A stretch of 64,000 nt of DNA, taken from an uncultured Verrucomicrobiales bacterium. Lineage in GTDB: Bacteria > Verrucomicrobiota > Verrucomicrobiia > Verrucomicrobiales > Akkermansiaceae. Under the pieces are notes generated by a model, which saw only the letters and a list, made by a program, of their open reading frames with translations, had not been told where the DNA came from and made no database searches. How positions within the stretch are numbered: the first letter of the stretch is position 1; every line of letters starts with the position of its first letter. Below are positions 1 through 7,585 of the stretch, in pieces. The DNA is taken from positions 1 through 64,000 of the forward strand of contig CALDZJ010000009.1 of assembly GCA_937944055.1 (NCBI GenBank). The letters are read 5' to 3'. The translations under genes were made by a program, and so were the position numbers.

Positions 1-46
1 ATTCCGAGCTGTAATGAGTGCGGCCAAGTCGATCCGCTTTGATAAT

Positions 47-62
47 GGAGGTCGCGACCTCC
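47..62. repeat. Perfect 16-bp palindrome
   Basis: The sequence GGAGGTCGCGACCTCC is its own reverse complement over all 16 bases. It could be an operator or recombination-type site. Nothing nearby tells which, because no gene is visible within 370 bases. Confidence 0.6.
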
Positions 63-70
63 TCTTGTGT

Positions 71-101
71 AGATGCCATAGACCAACATGCTATGGCATC
101 T
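71..101. repeat. Inverted repeat, 11-bp arms, 9-base loop
   Basis: Arms AGATGCCATAG (71-81) and CTATGGCATCT (91-101) are exact complements around a 9-base loop. There is no T-tract on either side, so it does not look like an intrinsic terminator. It follows the 47-62 palindrome by only 8 bases. Confidence 0.6.
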
Positions 102-434
102 CTACTGGATTTGGATAGAGAGGTTCTGTTGACCGTTTACCTTATTCCACCAAGTCAGATATACCTCGTTTGCTAGAGGGTATAATCCTTCAGAATGACA
201 AGATCTCGGAATTACAGCTGTGTCTTAAAATAGGATCTCGTCTACTCACGTACCCCTGCTTCATCGGAGTATCTTTGGCGTTCTTACCGATTCAACGATC
301 CAAAACACCACAGCTCCCTCCAATGGCTAAAAACAGTTCCGGACGATTTAGGACGCCCTGAAATGGTGGCACATTGTTAGCACGAAACAGCACGCCAACC
401 CGAAATCGTTATACCTAAAGCACCAGAGAAGAAA

Positions 435-516
435 TACCGGCGATGGGAATCGAACCCATACTTCCGAAGAAACGCGATTTTGAATCGCGCGCGTCTACCA
501 ATTCCGCCACGCCGGC
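435..516 (-). tRNA. tRNA-Leu (anticodon CAA)
   Basis: On the minus strand an 82-base cloverleaf can be folded. The acceptor stem pairs GCCGGCG with CGCCGGT (a G-U pair at 1-72) with discriminator A. The D-arm holds the usual GGTAGACGC, and the anticodon stem CGCGA/TCGCG carries loop TTCAAAA with anticodon CAA. A long variable arm (TTTCTTCGGAAGT) marks a class II tRNA, and the T-arm holds GGTTCGATTCC. The long variable arm plus CAA anticodon fits leucine. CCA is not encoded. The 3' end faces the gene-free stretch to the left. Confidence 0.95.
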
Positions 517-587
517 TGCTTCTCTTGGAAAGCGGGCGGAGTCTTTCTTCTTGGGCGGCAGCTGTCAAGCTCACCTGTGCTCAGAAC

Positions 588-1439
588 TTAGGAAAATCCC
601 ACGATGGAAATTTTGGCCTCACGGCACTTCATTTCTATTTCATCGAGGCCGAGGAAAAGAGTCTTCCCCGCTTCTACTGCGATGATTCCCACTCCTGCTT
701 CACGGCAGCTCTCGATGGTGCGGGGCCCGATCACGGGGACATCAAAGCGCATGTCTTGATCGGGCTTAGAGACCTTTACGAGAGTCACATCTGTTCCCTT
801 CCCTAATTTCCCGCCTCGCTTGATACATTCATCAGTCCCCTCGAAGGCCTCAACCGCTAAGACCGTGCCCCGCCTCACGATGATGCTTTGACCAATATCG
901 AGCGCGCTCGTTTGTTTCACGATCTTCTGGCCGAAGCGGATATCTTCCCAGTCTCGCTCGCGGGGCTCAGGACCGTAAAGGTGCCCTGCCCCAGCGAGTT
1001 GATCCTCTAAGAAGGTGGTGGCAGGGAGGAGGGTGATTTGATCTTTCTCTAGCTCAGCCGCGATCGCCCCGAAGAGTGATTCGGCATTCCGCTCTTTCAC
1101 CGAGTGCAGCACCTTTAAGGTCCGTAAATCCGGCCAGAGATCAAAGAGATTCCGAGGAGCGATTTGGCCCACCATGATGGCCTCGCCCGCGCCTTGCTTT
1201 CGGAAAAATTTAATCACGCCGCCGAGCTGCCCCACACGGAACCACTGAATCACATCCGCGATTTCCGCCAGCTCATCAGCTGTCTCGCCCTTAAAGGCCG
1301 CCACTACGATGCGGACCCCCTTTTTACGAGCAGCCTGAATGAAGGTTCTGGGATAAATCCCATTCCCTGCGATCACTCCAATCGTCCTTTGCTCGTCGCT
1401 CACGGGCATGACTTTCATTTTTAAGGGCGCAAAGTTCAA
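588..1439 (-). CDS. lpxI: LpxI, UDP-2,3-diacylglucosamine pyrophosphatase
   Basis: LpxI hydrolyses UDP-2,3-diacylglucosamine to lipid X and UMP in lipid A synthesis, in place of LpxH. The 283-residue product has the N-terminal GVIAGNG loop (residues 21-27) and the C-terminal DUF1009 half. Asp233 in DVPVIGP matches the Asp known to be catalytic in Caulobacter LpxI, and IIAVEAGKTL follows. The length agrees with the family. The start at 1439 is the longest possible; internal methionines at 1418 and 1409 are alternatives and would drop only non-conserved residues. It is divergent from floA with about 40 bases between, so promoters must be compact. It shows that the cell makes an outer membrane with lipid A. 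Confidence 0.93.
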   Translation of the reverse strand: MNFAPLKMKVMPVSDEQRTIGVIAGNGIYPRTFIQAARKKGVRIVVAAFKGETADELAEIADVIQWFRVGQLGGVIKFFRKQGAGEAIMVGQIAPRNLFDLWPDLRTLKVLHSVKERNAESLFGAIAAELEKDQITLLPATTFLEDQLAGAGHLYGPEPRERDWEDIRFGQKIVKQTSALDIGQSIIVRRGTVLAVEAFEGTDECIKRGGKLGKGTDVTLVKVSKPDQDMRFDVPVIGPRTIESCREAGVGIIAVEAGKTLFLGLDEIEMKCREAKISIVGFS

Positions 1440-1481
1440 ACTTCAAATTGCATGATGCCGCGATCGGTCTAGGATCGCAAC

Positions 1482-2504
1482 ATGTTAGCTAAGATACCTT
1501 TTGAACTCGTGTTGGCCGCGGTCGGCATTCTCGTCCTACTGGTGGTGGGCGTTATTTTTATTAATTTCTTCGGCCTCTGGATCCAAGCCCGCGCCGCCGG
1601 AGCTCCCGTGAGCCTCACAAATCTCGTCTTAATGCGCTTCCGAAAAGTCCACCCCGGAACGATCGTGAATAGCCGCATCACAGCCGCTAAGGCGGGCCTC
1701 CATTATACCACGGATCAATTGGAGGCTCATTATCTCGCTGGAGGAGACATCATTAATGTGGTCCTTGCTCTGGTCGCCGCGGAAAAGGCCGGGATCGCGC
1801 TCTCGTTCGACCGAGCCTGCGCCATCGACCTCGCCACCAAGGACACCGGCAAAACGGTGCTCGAAGCGGTGCGGACCTCGATCAACCCTAAGGTCATTGA
1901 CTGCCCGAACCCCGGCGCAGGTGTCACTAAAATCACCGCCGTCGCGAAAGATGGCATCGGAGTCAATGTCCGCGCCCGCGTCACCGTGCGGACGAACTTA
2001 GATCGCTTTGTCGGCGGTGCGACCGAGGAGACCATTATCGCTCGAGTCGGCGAAGGAATCGTGACCTCCGTGGGCTCCGCCGCCTCTTATAAGACGGTCT
2101 TAGAAAATCCGGACTCCATCTCGCGCCTCGTCCTGGAAAAAGGGGTCGATGAAGCGACCGCCTTTTCCATCCTCTCCATCGATATTGCCGATGTCGATGT
2201 GGCCGATAACGTGGGAGCCCGTCTCCAAACCGAGCAGGCGGAAGCTGATAAGCAAGTCGCGCAAGCGAAGGCCGAGATGCGCCGCGCCGCTGCGGTGGCT
2301 TCTGAGCAAGAAATGGCGGCTCGCACCCAAGAGATGCGCGCTAAGGTGGTGGAAGCTGAGGCAACCGTCCCCATGGCGATTGCGGAGGCTTTCCGAAATG
2401 GAAACCTCGGAGTGATGGACTACGCGAAGTATCAGAATGTCATTGCTGACACCAAGATGCGTGACTCGATCGGCGAGGAAGCCCCTGAGAGTTCCTCATC
2501 CTAA
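1482..2504 (+). CDS. floA: FloA flotillin-like SPFH membrane protein
   Basis: FloA-type proteins form detergent-resistant membrane assemblies and influence membrane fluidity and protein complexes. The 340-residue product has one N-terminal hydrophobic segment (about residues 8-31) and then the SPFH/band-7 region. The C-terminal part is Ala/Glu/Gln-rich and predicted to be helical (roughly 250-310), as in UPF0365 proteins. The length is close to the family norm of about 330. An AGGA sits nine bases before the ATG, one of the few start sites here with a Shine-Dalgarno-like element. A proline-rich membrane-linked protein follows after 16 bases, so the two are probably co-transcribed. Confidence 0.9.
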   Translation: MLAKIPFELVLAAVGILVLLVVGVIFINFFGLWIQARAAGAPVSLTNLVLMRFRKVHPGTIVNSRITAAKAGLHYTTDQLEAHYLAGGDIINVVLALVAAEKAGIALSFDRACAIDLATKDTGKTVLEAVRTSINPKVIDCPNPGAGVTKITAVAKDGIGVNVRARVTVRTNLDRFVGGATEETIIARVGEGIVTSVGSAASYKTVLENPDSISRLVLEKGVDEATAFSILSIDIADVDVADNVGARLQTEQAEADKQVAQAKAEMRRAAAVASEQEMAARTQEMRAKVVEAEATVPMAIAEAFRNGNLGVMDYAKYQNVIADTKMRDSIGEEAPESSSS

Positions 2505-2520
2505 ATTGCACTTTCCAGTC

Positions 2521-3084
2521 GTGTTCCCGCTCGCCGAACTTCCTGTTGATCCCAATGTCATCATCGTTTTTGCGATGGTGATCTTCGCGGGGATCAAGGC
2601 CTTGCTTGAGAAAATCCAGGGCACAAATTCCGTGCCACCAAGTCTCGAAGAGGAGGACGATTTCAGCGATCCTTACGCCGAATATGAAGCCGAGCTAGAG
2701 AGACAGCGCGCTGAGCTAGAGATCCCCCCGCCGATCACGGAGGCTCAGGCTCAAACGCCACCACCTTCTCTCCCGCTTGAGCCTCGCCCTACCGTCTCTC
2801 CTTCAGCACCCTCTCCTTCACTTTCCAGCCCCACTTTCGGCTCCCCTCTAAAAGGCGCAGGAGTCAGTCCAGCAAGCAGGCCAAGTGGCCCAAAGCTCAG
2901 CCCAGCGGAGAAGGCGGCGCTTGAAAACCTGAAACTCATCCCGCTCTCGAAACGTCGCTCAAGCACCTCCACCAAAGCGCGCGTCAAAAGGCACCTCGCT
3001 AGCCCCACCGCGGCCCGCGAGGCTCTTCTCTTAGCGGAGATCTTAGGCCCACCGAAGGCTCTAAAAGCTGACGACCAGCTCTAG
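2521..3084 (+). CDS. Proline-rich protein with N-terminal membrane segment
   Basis: I do not recognise the family. The frame is open from 2437, but that part lies inside floA, so the GTG at 2521, 16 bases after the floA stop, is the likely start (187 residues). A hydrophobic stretch VIIVFAMVIFAGIKALL (about residues 13-29) would anchor it. An acidic segment follows, then a long Pro/Ser/Thr-rich linker (about 75-135), and the end is basic and helical (LIPLSKRRS, REALLLAEILGPP). The architecture, anchor plus flexible linker plus short C-terminal helix, suggests an adaptor working with FloA, but that rests on position only. Confidence 0.6.
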   Translation: MFPLAELPVDPNVIIVFAMVIFAGIKALLEKIQGTNSVPPSLEEEDDFSDPYAEYEAELERQRAELEIPPPITEAQAQTPPPSLPLEPRPTVSPSAPSPSLSSPTFGSPLKGAGVSPASRPSGPKLSPAEKAALENLKLIPLSKRRSSTSTKARVKRHLASPTAAREALLLAEILGPPKALKADDQL

Positions 3085-3247
3085 AGTGAAGGCTGAAAGA
3101 GAGGTGATATGCGCCGGACTCCTTGATGAAGCTTTCAAGCTTGAGCTGCCCTGAAGCGCCCTGAGTTCTCAGCGGACTGAAAGGGGCAGAGCAGAATGAG
3201 CAGAGCAGAATTGACGAATCGGAATCCCAGCCCTCTCAGAATCTCAC

Positions 3248-4057
3248 ATGATTAATCCCCCCACTATTAATCCCCCCACTAATGCGCCATTGAATCAACT
3301 CCTTCCTTGGCATCACCTCATTCGCGGGCTCAGCCTTTTCATCACCGCCATGCTTCTCAGCTCCTGCGTCGAAGGGGAAGAGGAAATATGGATTAAGGCG
3401 GATGGTTCTGGGCGCGTCATCGCTCATTATGAAATCCCCCTCGTCGCACTGAGTCAGATGACTGATCCGGAGGATATGATCCGGGCTTTAAGACTGGTCG
3501 ATGAAAAAGAAGAGGGCCTTTGCATTCATGAACTGAGCTTTAAAAAAAACCGAGGCAAAGCGATTTTCCACTTCGAGGCGAGCTTTCATGATGCTCGGGA
3601 ACTCCTTGATATTTCTGCGCGGAATGAGGCCCTCTTCGCGGAAGAGACCTCGGCTGATCCTGAGCAAATGACAGCCGTTGCGGGGGAAATTGACTTCACC
3701 ATAAAAGGCCTCACTCCCACATTCTCCCGCTCCATTAGCCTCATCGGGATGTTCCCACCCATCGTGACGAAGCGCCCAACAATGCTGGGCCCGTCGCGCT
3801 TTAAATACACCATGCACCTGCCCGCAAAGGTGAAGGAGAGTAATGCCCACGCCATTAGCGCAGATGGCCGTAGCGTCAGCTGGACCTTTTTCTTAAAAGA
3901 TCATCTTGAGGAGGAGATGGAGATGTCTTTCACCACGGAGCTTCCCCTCCCGTGGTGGGCTTGGCTATGCCTCGCTCTTTTTGCCTTCCTGCTGGCTTGG
4001 TTTATTTGGAGAAAGGTCCTCTCTTCTAAATGCCCGTCACGGCAGCATGGCTCATAA
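3248..4057 (+). CDS. Membrane-anchored lipoprotein, unknown family
   Basis: The 269-residue product has a hydrophobic segment ending in a lipobox (LLSSC, Cys about 39), then a beta-rich extracytoplasmic domain starting WIKADGSGRVIAHYEI. A C-terminal transmembrane segment (WWAWLCLALFAFLLAWFIW) and a basic tail close it. A lipid anchor plus a C-terminal membrane span is an unusual combination; LppM-like and related envelope proteins are similar, but I cannot assign a family. The N-terminal codons are built from an exact 15-bp tandem duplication (3251-3280), giving the peptide INPPTINPPT. No Shine-Dalgarno is seen. Its last 32 bases overlap the convergent trhO gene. Confidence 0.7.
   Translation: MINPPTINPPTNAPLNQLLPWHHLIRGLSLFITAMLLSSCVEGEEEIWIKADGSGRVIAHYEIPLVALSQMTDPEDMIRALRLVDEKEEGLCIHELSFKKNRGKAIFHFEASFHDARELLDISARNEALFAEETSADPEQMTAVAGEIDFTIKGLTPTFSRSISLIGMFPPIVTKRPTMLGPSRFKYTMHLPAKVKESNAHAISADGRSVSWTFFLKDHLEEEMEMSFTTELPLPWWAWLCLALFAFLLAWFIWRKVLSSKCPSRQHGS
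3251..3280. repeat. Exact 15-bp tandem duplication
   Basis: ATTAATCCCCCCACT occurs twice in direct succession at the very start of the lipoprotein gene, keeping frame. A related imperfect 14-bp duplication (GAGCAGAGCAGAAT type) lies just upstream at 3184-3211. Confidence 0.9.
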
Positions 4058-4937
4058 GGTCTACCTCCTTGCAGACCTTCGCGCAATATCGACCCAGCGT
4101 ATTTTCACAGGCCTCACAGAGGAGAAATTGCGCATTGCAGGGCATCCATCCGCAATTGCGATAGCGGATGCTCGGCTCTCCGCAGTGGCGGCAGCTCGAG
4201 ATGATCTTAGCGCCCTCCGTGCGATTCACAGGCACGCTCAGTCGTTCATCAAAGACGTAACACTCGCCCTCATAACCCTCTCCCTTTACCGTATCATCCT
4301 TCCCGTAGGTCACGATCCCTCCGTCGAGTTGATACACTTCTGAGAAGCCCTCGTTTAATAAAAACCCGCTGAATTTTTCACAGCGAATCCCACCCGTGCA
4401 GTAAGTCAGGATTTTTTTTCCCTCTAGGTCCTTGCGATGGTCCCGCACCCACTTCGGGAGATCGCGGAAGCTGGGCACGTCAGGCAAGATGGCTCCCTCG
4501 AAGCGGCCAATCTCCCACTCGTAGTCATTCCGAGCATCCAAGATCACGACATTATCTTCCGCCATGGCCTCGCGCCACTCGGCGGGCTTTAAATGAGTGG
4601 CCGTCTTTTCACTCGGGTGGAAGTCCTCCTCTCCCAGGTCTAAACTCACCACTTCCTCGCGAACTTTGATGGAGAGCTTAGGAAAAACATGCCCTGCTTC
4701 CTCATCGATCTTCCAAGCGATCCCCTCAGTCAAGGGGTCTTGGGCGAGGGCTTCCCGGTATTCGCGACAATTTTCCGACCTTCCCGAAAGGGTGCCATTG
4801 ATGCCCTCATGCGCAATCAATATCCGCCCCTTCAAGCCGAGACGTGAGCAGAGCTCCTGATGCGCGCGGGCATAGGATACCGGGTCATCAAGCCGCACGT
4901 ATTTATAATAGAGTAAAACCTCGTAGGGAGCGCTCAT
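4026..4937 (-). CDS. trhO: TrhO, tRNA uridine-34 hydroxylase (rhodanese fold)
   Basis: TrhO (formerly YceA) hydroxylates uridine 34 of certain tRNAs with molecular oxygen, giving 5-hydroxyuridine. The 303-residue product has the family N-terminal domain (IAHEGINGTLSG near 41-52). A rhodanese domain follows with the catalytic loop CTGGIRC, Cys180 being the expected active cysteine. A Cys-rich C-terminal region (CRHC, CEAC, YCAKVC) looks zinc-binding. The frame runs back to 5036, but MSAPYEVLLYYKY at 4937 is the conserved family start. The 3' end overlaps the convergent lipoprotein gene by 32 bases. Confidence 0.93.
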   Translation of the reverse strand: MSAPYEVLLYYKYVRLDDPVSYARAHQELCSRLGLKGRILIAHEGINGTLSGRSENCREYREALAQDPLTEGIAWKIDEEAGHVFPKLSIKVREEVVSLDLGEEDFHPSEKTATHLKPAEWREAMAEDNVVILDARNDYEWEIGRFEGAILPDVPSFRDLPKWVRDHRKDLEGKKILTYCTGGIRCEKFSGFLLNEGFSEVYQLDGGIVTYGKDDTVKGEGYEGECYVFDERLSVPVNRTEGAKIISSCRHCGEPSIRYRNCGWMPCNAQFLLCEACENTLGRYCAKVCKEVDLMSHAAVTGI

Positions 4938-5049
4938 CGTTGCGGAGGGACTTTGCCAAATTTCGCGAGAAACTTCCAGCCTTGGCACGCTTCTTTTTAA
5001 ACAATGCCACCTTCGTAGGAAGGGACCCGCATTCAAGCAGGACGGGCGC

Positions 5050-5077
5050 TTGCCAAAGGTTTCTCTGAATGTAATCT
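5050..5077 (+). promoter_or_regulatory. Possible sigma-70-type promoter before the moxR cluster
   Basis: TTGCCA (5050-5055) and TAATCT (5072-5077) are separated by 16 bases, with TG directly before the -10 element. It would start transcription about 125 bases upstream of the MoxR start codon. The 272-base gap between the divergent trhO and moxR genes otherwise holds no gene that I can see. Confidence 0.3.
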
Positions 5078-5209
5078 ATCGAAGAACCCTGAGATGCAGG
5101 ATAGAGTTTAATCTCCAAGCAGGTATTATTCTACCTCACCAGACACTCGTTTCACTTCTCAACACTTCTCAAACACCTTTTATCGCAGTTTTCCCACCCA
5201 ACGCCGAAT

Positions 5210-6634
5210 ATGCCCGCAGATTATCAGTCCCAGCCCTTCGCCGAGTCCCCCTTCCCTTCCGCTCCTTCAACTCCCTCAGCGGAATACCCGATCCCAGAAA
5301 AATACACTCCCCCTCGTCCTAAATTGATCAATCCAAGGCTCGTGCACTACCTTGGAACCCTGCCCCCCTTCACTCCATCCACTCCATCTACTTCTCCCGC
5401 AACGGCGGAAACAAGAAGCGCCGCCGCTCCCGCCAATGACTCCACGCCCCTTCGCGAAGCTCCCTCCCCTTTAACACCCGCAACACCGGAATACCCCACT
5501 CCCTCAGAATATCCCACGGAACTACCTCCAGCACCCGAGGCAGAAGCAGAAGGCAAGGAAAGCCGAGCCAGCCAGTCAAACAGCGGAAGCTCAGACAGCT
5601 CAGAAAAATCAAGCCCTCCCCCTCAAGCACAGCCCAGCACCCTCCCAGCGGATGACGTGGCGGCGGTCGATCAACTCGGAAAAAAATTCCAAGCTCTCAA
5701 ATCCGAGCTCGCCAAGGTCATCATCGGCCAAGAACAAGTCATCGAGCAACTCGCCATCTGTCTCTTTGCTCGTGGCCACGGCCTCCTCATGGGAGTTCCC
5801 GGCCTTGCCAAAACCCTCCTAGTCTCCTCCATCGCCGAGACCATGGATCTAGGATTTAATCGGATCCAATTCACGCCGGATCTCATGCCCGCAGACATCT
5901 CCGGAACGGACATCATTCAAGAATCAGATACCGGCCGCCGCGAGTTCCAGTTCGTCAAAGGCCCCATCTTTTCAAACATCGTCCTTGCTGATGAAATTAA
6001 CCGCGCGCCTGCCAAGACTCAGTCCGCGATGCTTGAGGCGATGCAAGAGCGCTCCGTCACCGTGCTAGGGCGGACTTATCAGCTCGATGCCCCCTTCTTC
6101 GTCCTCGCCACCCAAAACCCAGTCGAGCAAGAGGGCACTTACCCACTACCAGAAGCTCAGCTAGATCGCTTCATGTTCCTCATCGAGGTGGACTACCCCA
6201 GCGCCGAAGAAGAGAAACGCATCGCTCGAGAGACCACAGGCGTGGACAAGGCCCGCCTCCAAGCACTCCTCAGCGGAGAGGAGGTGATCCAGTTCCAGAG
6301 CCTCGTCCGCCGCGTTCCCGTCCCCGATCATATTTACGACTACGCCGTAGAAATCGTCCGCCGCACACGTCCGGATACCGAAGACGCTCCGGAGTGGATC
6401 AAAGAATACGTCGGCTGGGGAGCCGGACCTCGCGCGGTACAATACCTCATCCTAGGGTGTAAGGCCCGTGCGGCCCTGCGCGGAACTTACATGGCATCGC
6501 TCGAGGACATCGAGGCCGTCGCCGGCCCCGTCCTAGGCCACCGCGTCCTCACCAACTTCGCCGCCGAGTCCCAAGGCATGACTTCTAAGAAGATCGTAGC
6601 CCGCCTCGTCGAGGAGATGAGAGACGATGCCTAA
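5210..6634 (+). CDS. MoxR-family AAA+ ATPase with long Pro-rich N-terminus
   Basis: MoxR ATPases act as chaperones that activate or assemble partner proteins, usually encoded beside DUF58 and VWA-domain genes, as here. The ATPase core has Walker A GVPGLAKTL (about 194-202), Walker B VLADEIN followed by RAPAKTQSAMLEAMQE, and sensor region ATQNPVEQEGTYPLPEAQLDRF. It ends with the usual helical lid. The 474 residues exceed the family norm (about 330) because of a 150-residue N-terminal extension rich in Pro, Ser, Thr and Glu with repeated EYP motifs (AEYPIP, PEYPTP, SEYPTE), likely disordered. Four downstream genes run in the same direction at short spacing. Confidence 0.93.
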   Translation: MPADYQSQPFAESPFPSAPSTPSAEYPIPEKYTPPRPKLINPRLVHYLGTLPPFTPSTPSTSPATAETRSAAAPANDSTPLREAPSPLTPATPEYPTPSEYPTELPPAPEAEAEGKESRASQSNSGSSDSSEKSSPPPQAQPSTLPADDVAAVDQLGKKFQALKSELAKVIIGQEQVIEQLAICLFARGHGLLMGVPGLAKTLLVSSIAETMDLGFNRIQFTPDLMPADISGTDIIQESDTGRREFQFVKGPIFSNIVLADEINRAPAKTQSAMLEAMQERSVTVLGRTYQLDAPFFVLATQNPVEQEGTYPLPEAQLDRFMFLIEVDYPSAEEEKRIARETTGVDKARLQALLSGEEVIQFQSLVRRVPVPDHIYDYAVEIVRRTRPDTEDAPEWIKEYVGWGAGPRAVQYLILGCKARAALRGTYMASLEDIEAVAGPVLGHRVLTNFAAESQGMTSKKIVARLVEEMRDDA

Positions 6635-6682
6635 TTTGCCCAGCCGCAGGCCTCGGTCCATTTGGCATTCTTTCTCGTCCGC

Positions 6683-7576
6683 ATGAAATACGACTTCCTA
6701 GACACTGAGGTGCTCGCCCGACTTGGAGCGATCCCCCTCGAATCCCGCACCCCCATGATCGGGAATGTGGCGGGACGTCACCGCTCCCCTCATCGCGGCT
6801 CATCCGTCGAGTTCGCCGAATATCGGAAGTATGTCCCGGGCGATGACACCCGCCGGCTTGATTGGAAGGCATACGCACGCTCAGATCGCTACTATATTAA
6901 GGAGTTCGAGGCTGATACCAATCTCCGTGCCTACTTCGTGCTTGATTCCTCGGCATCCATGAATTTTTCCTCCGCCGAGCACCCGACGAAGATCGATTTT
7001 GCGCGCCGCATTGCCGCGACTCTTTCTTACCTCATCGTCAATCAAGGGGACTCAGCGGGACTGAGCTGCTGTAATGAGAAAATCCACCTCGAGATTCCTC
7101 CCAGCCGCCGCGCCGCCCAACTCCAAGCAATTTTTGACTCCCTCCAAGACCTCGAACCGCAGGGAGAAACCGGGCTCATTCCAGCCCTCCATCAAATCGC
7201 AGAAAAGACCCAGCAGCGCGCTCTCATCATCATTCTCTCCGACCTCTTCGTCGATACGGAGGAACTAGGTGACGCCCTCCAACACCTCCGCTTTCGCAAG
7301 CACGACGTCGCGATGTTTCACCTCCTTGACCCGCAGGAAGTCGATTTCCATTTTCAACGTCCGCACCGTTTTGTCGATCTCGAGGACGGCACCACCATTG
7401 TCGCCGAGCCACAGCTCATTGCTGATGAATACCACGCCGCTCTTCGCGAATTTTTGGAAAACGTAGAGAAGAAGTGTCATGACATCCACGCCGACTACCA
7501 CCTCTTCCAAACCAGCGCTGATTATGAAGAAATCGTCTCGAACTTCATCACCTCACGCCTCACTAAAAAACGCTAA
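6683..7576 (+). CDS. DUF58 domain protein, MoxR partner
   Basis: DUF58 proteins accompany MoxR ATPases and contain a VWA-like fold. The 297-residue product has the signature YVPGDDTRRLDWKAYARSD (about 50-70), then KEFEADTN and a VWA-type metal-site sequence VLDSSASM. No transmembrane segment is visible, so it is probably cytosolic or peripheral. The frame opens at 6662, but MKYDFLD at 6683 is the usual family start. It sits 48 bases behind moxR and 9 bases ahead of the next gene, so it belongs to one operon. Confidence 0.9.
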   Translation: MKYDFLDTEVLARLGAIPLESRTPMIGNVAGRHRSPHRGSSVEFAEYRKYVPGDDTRRLDWKAYARSDRYYIKEFEADTNLRAYFVLDSSASMNFSSAEHPTKIDFARRIAATLSYLIVNQGDSAGLSCCNEKIHLEIPPSRRAAQLQAIFDSLQDLEPQGETGLIPALHQIAEKTQQRALIIILSDLFVDTEELGDALQHLRFRKHDVAMFHLLDPQEVDFHFQRPHRFVDLEDGTTIVAEPQLIADEYHAALREFLENVEKKCHDIHADYHLFQTSADYEEIVSNFITSRLTKKR

Positions 7577-7585
7577 GCTTCACCC

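Larger units (their letters stand above)
1..434. other. Gene-free, lower-GC stretch
   Basis: No protein or RNA gene can be supported here. The longest open frame (about 63 codons from 170) has no recognisable domain and no ribosome site. Base composition, counted over three of its lines, is roughly 37-48% G+C, visibly below the flanking genes. It holds two clear dyads (47-62 and 71-101) and lies directly beyond the 3' end of a tRNA-Leu gene, which is where integrative elements usually sit. No copy of the tRNA 3' end was found inside it, so an island boundary is only a guess. Confidence 0.6.

Noticed and set aside
181-186. A perfect TATAAT
   Set aside because: No -35 element stands at 16-18 bases upstream; TTGACC at 129-134 is 46 bases away, and no gene follows on the plus strand.
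170-361. A 63-codon open frame in the left gene-free stretch
   Set aside because: It has no recognisable domain, no ribosome site and unusual composition for the window, so it is most likely chance.
367-381. TGGCAC-N5-TAGC resembling a sigma-54 promoter
   Set aside because: The -12 part is TAGC rather than TTGC and no plus-strand gene lies downstream.
377-574. A minus-strand open frame across the tRNA-Leu
   Set aside because: It merely reads through the tRNA gene.
2437-2520. The upstream part of the proline-rich protein frame
   Set aside because: It lies inside floA and is not needed; GTG at 2521 gives a start with normal gene spacing.
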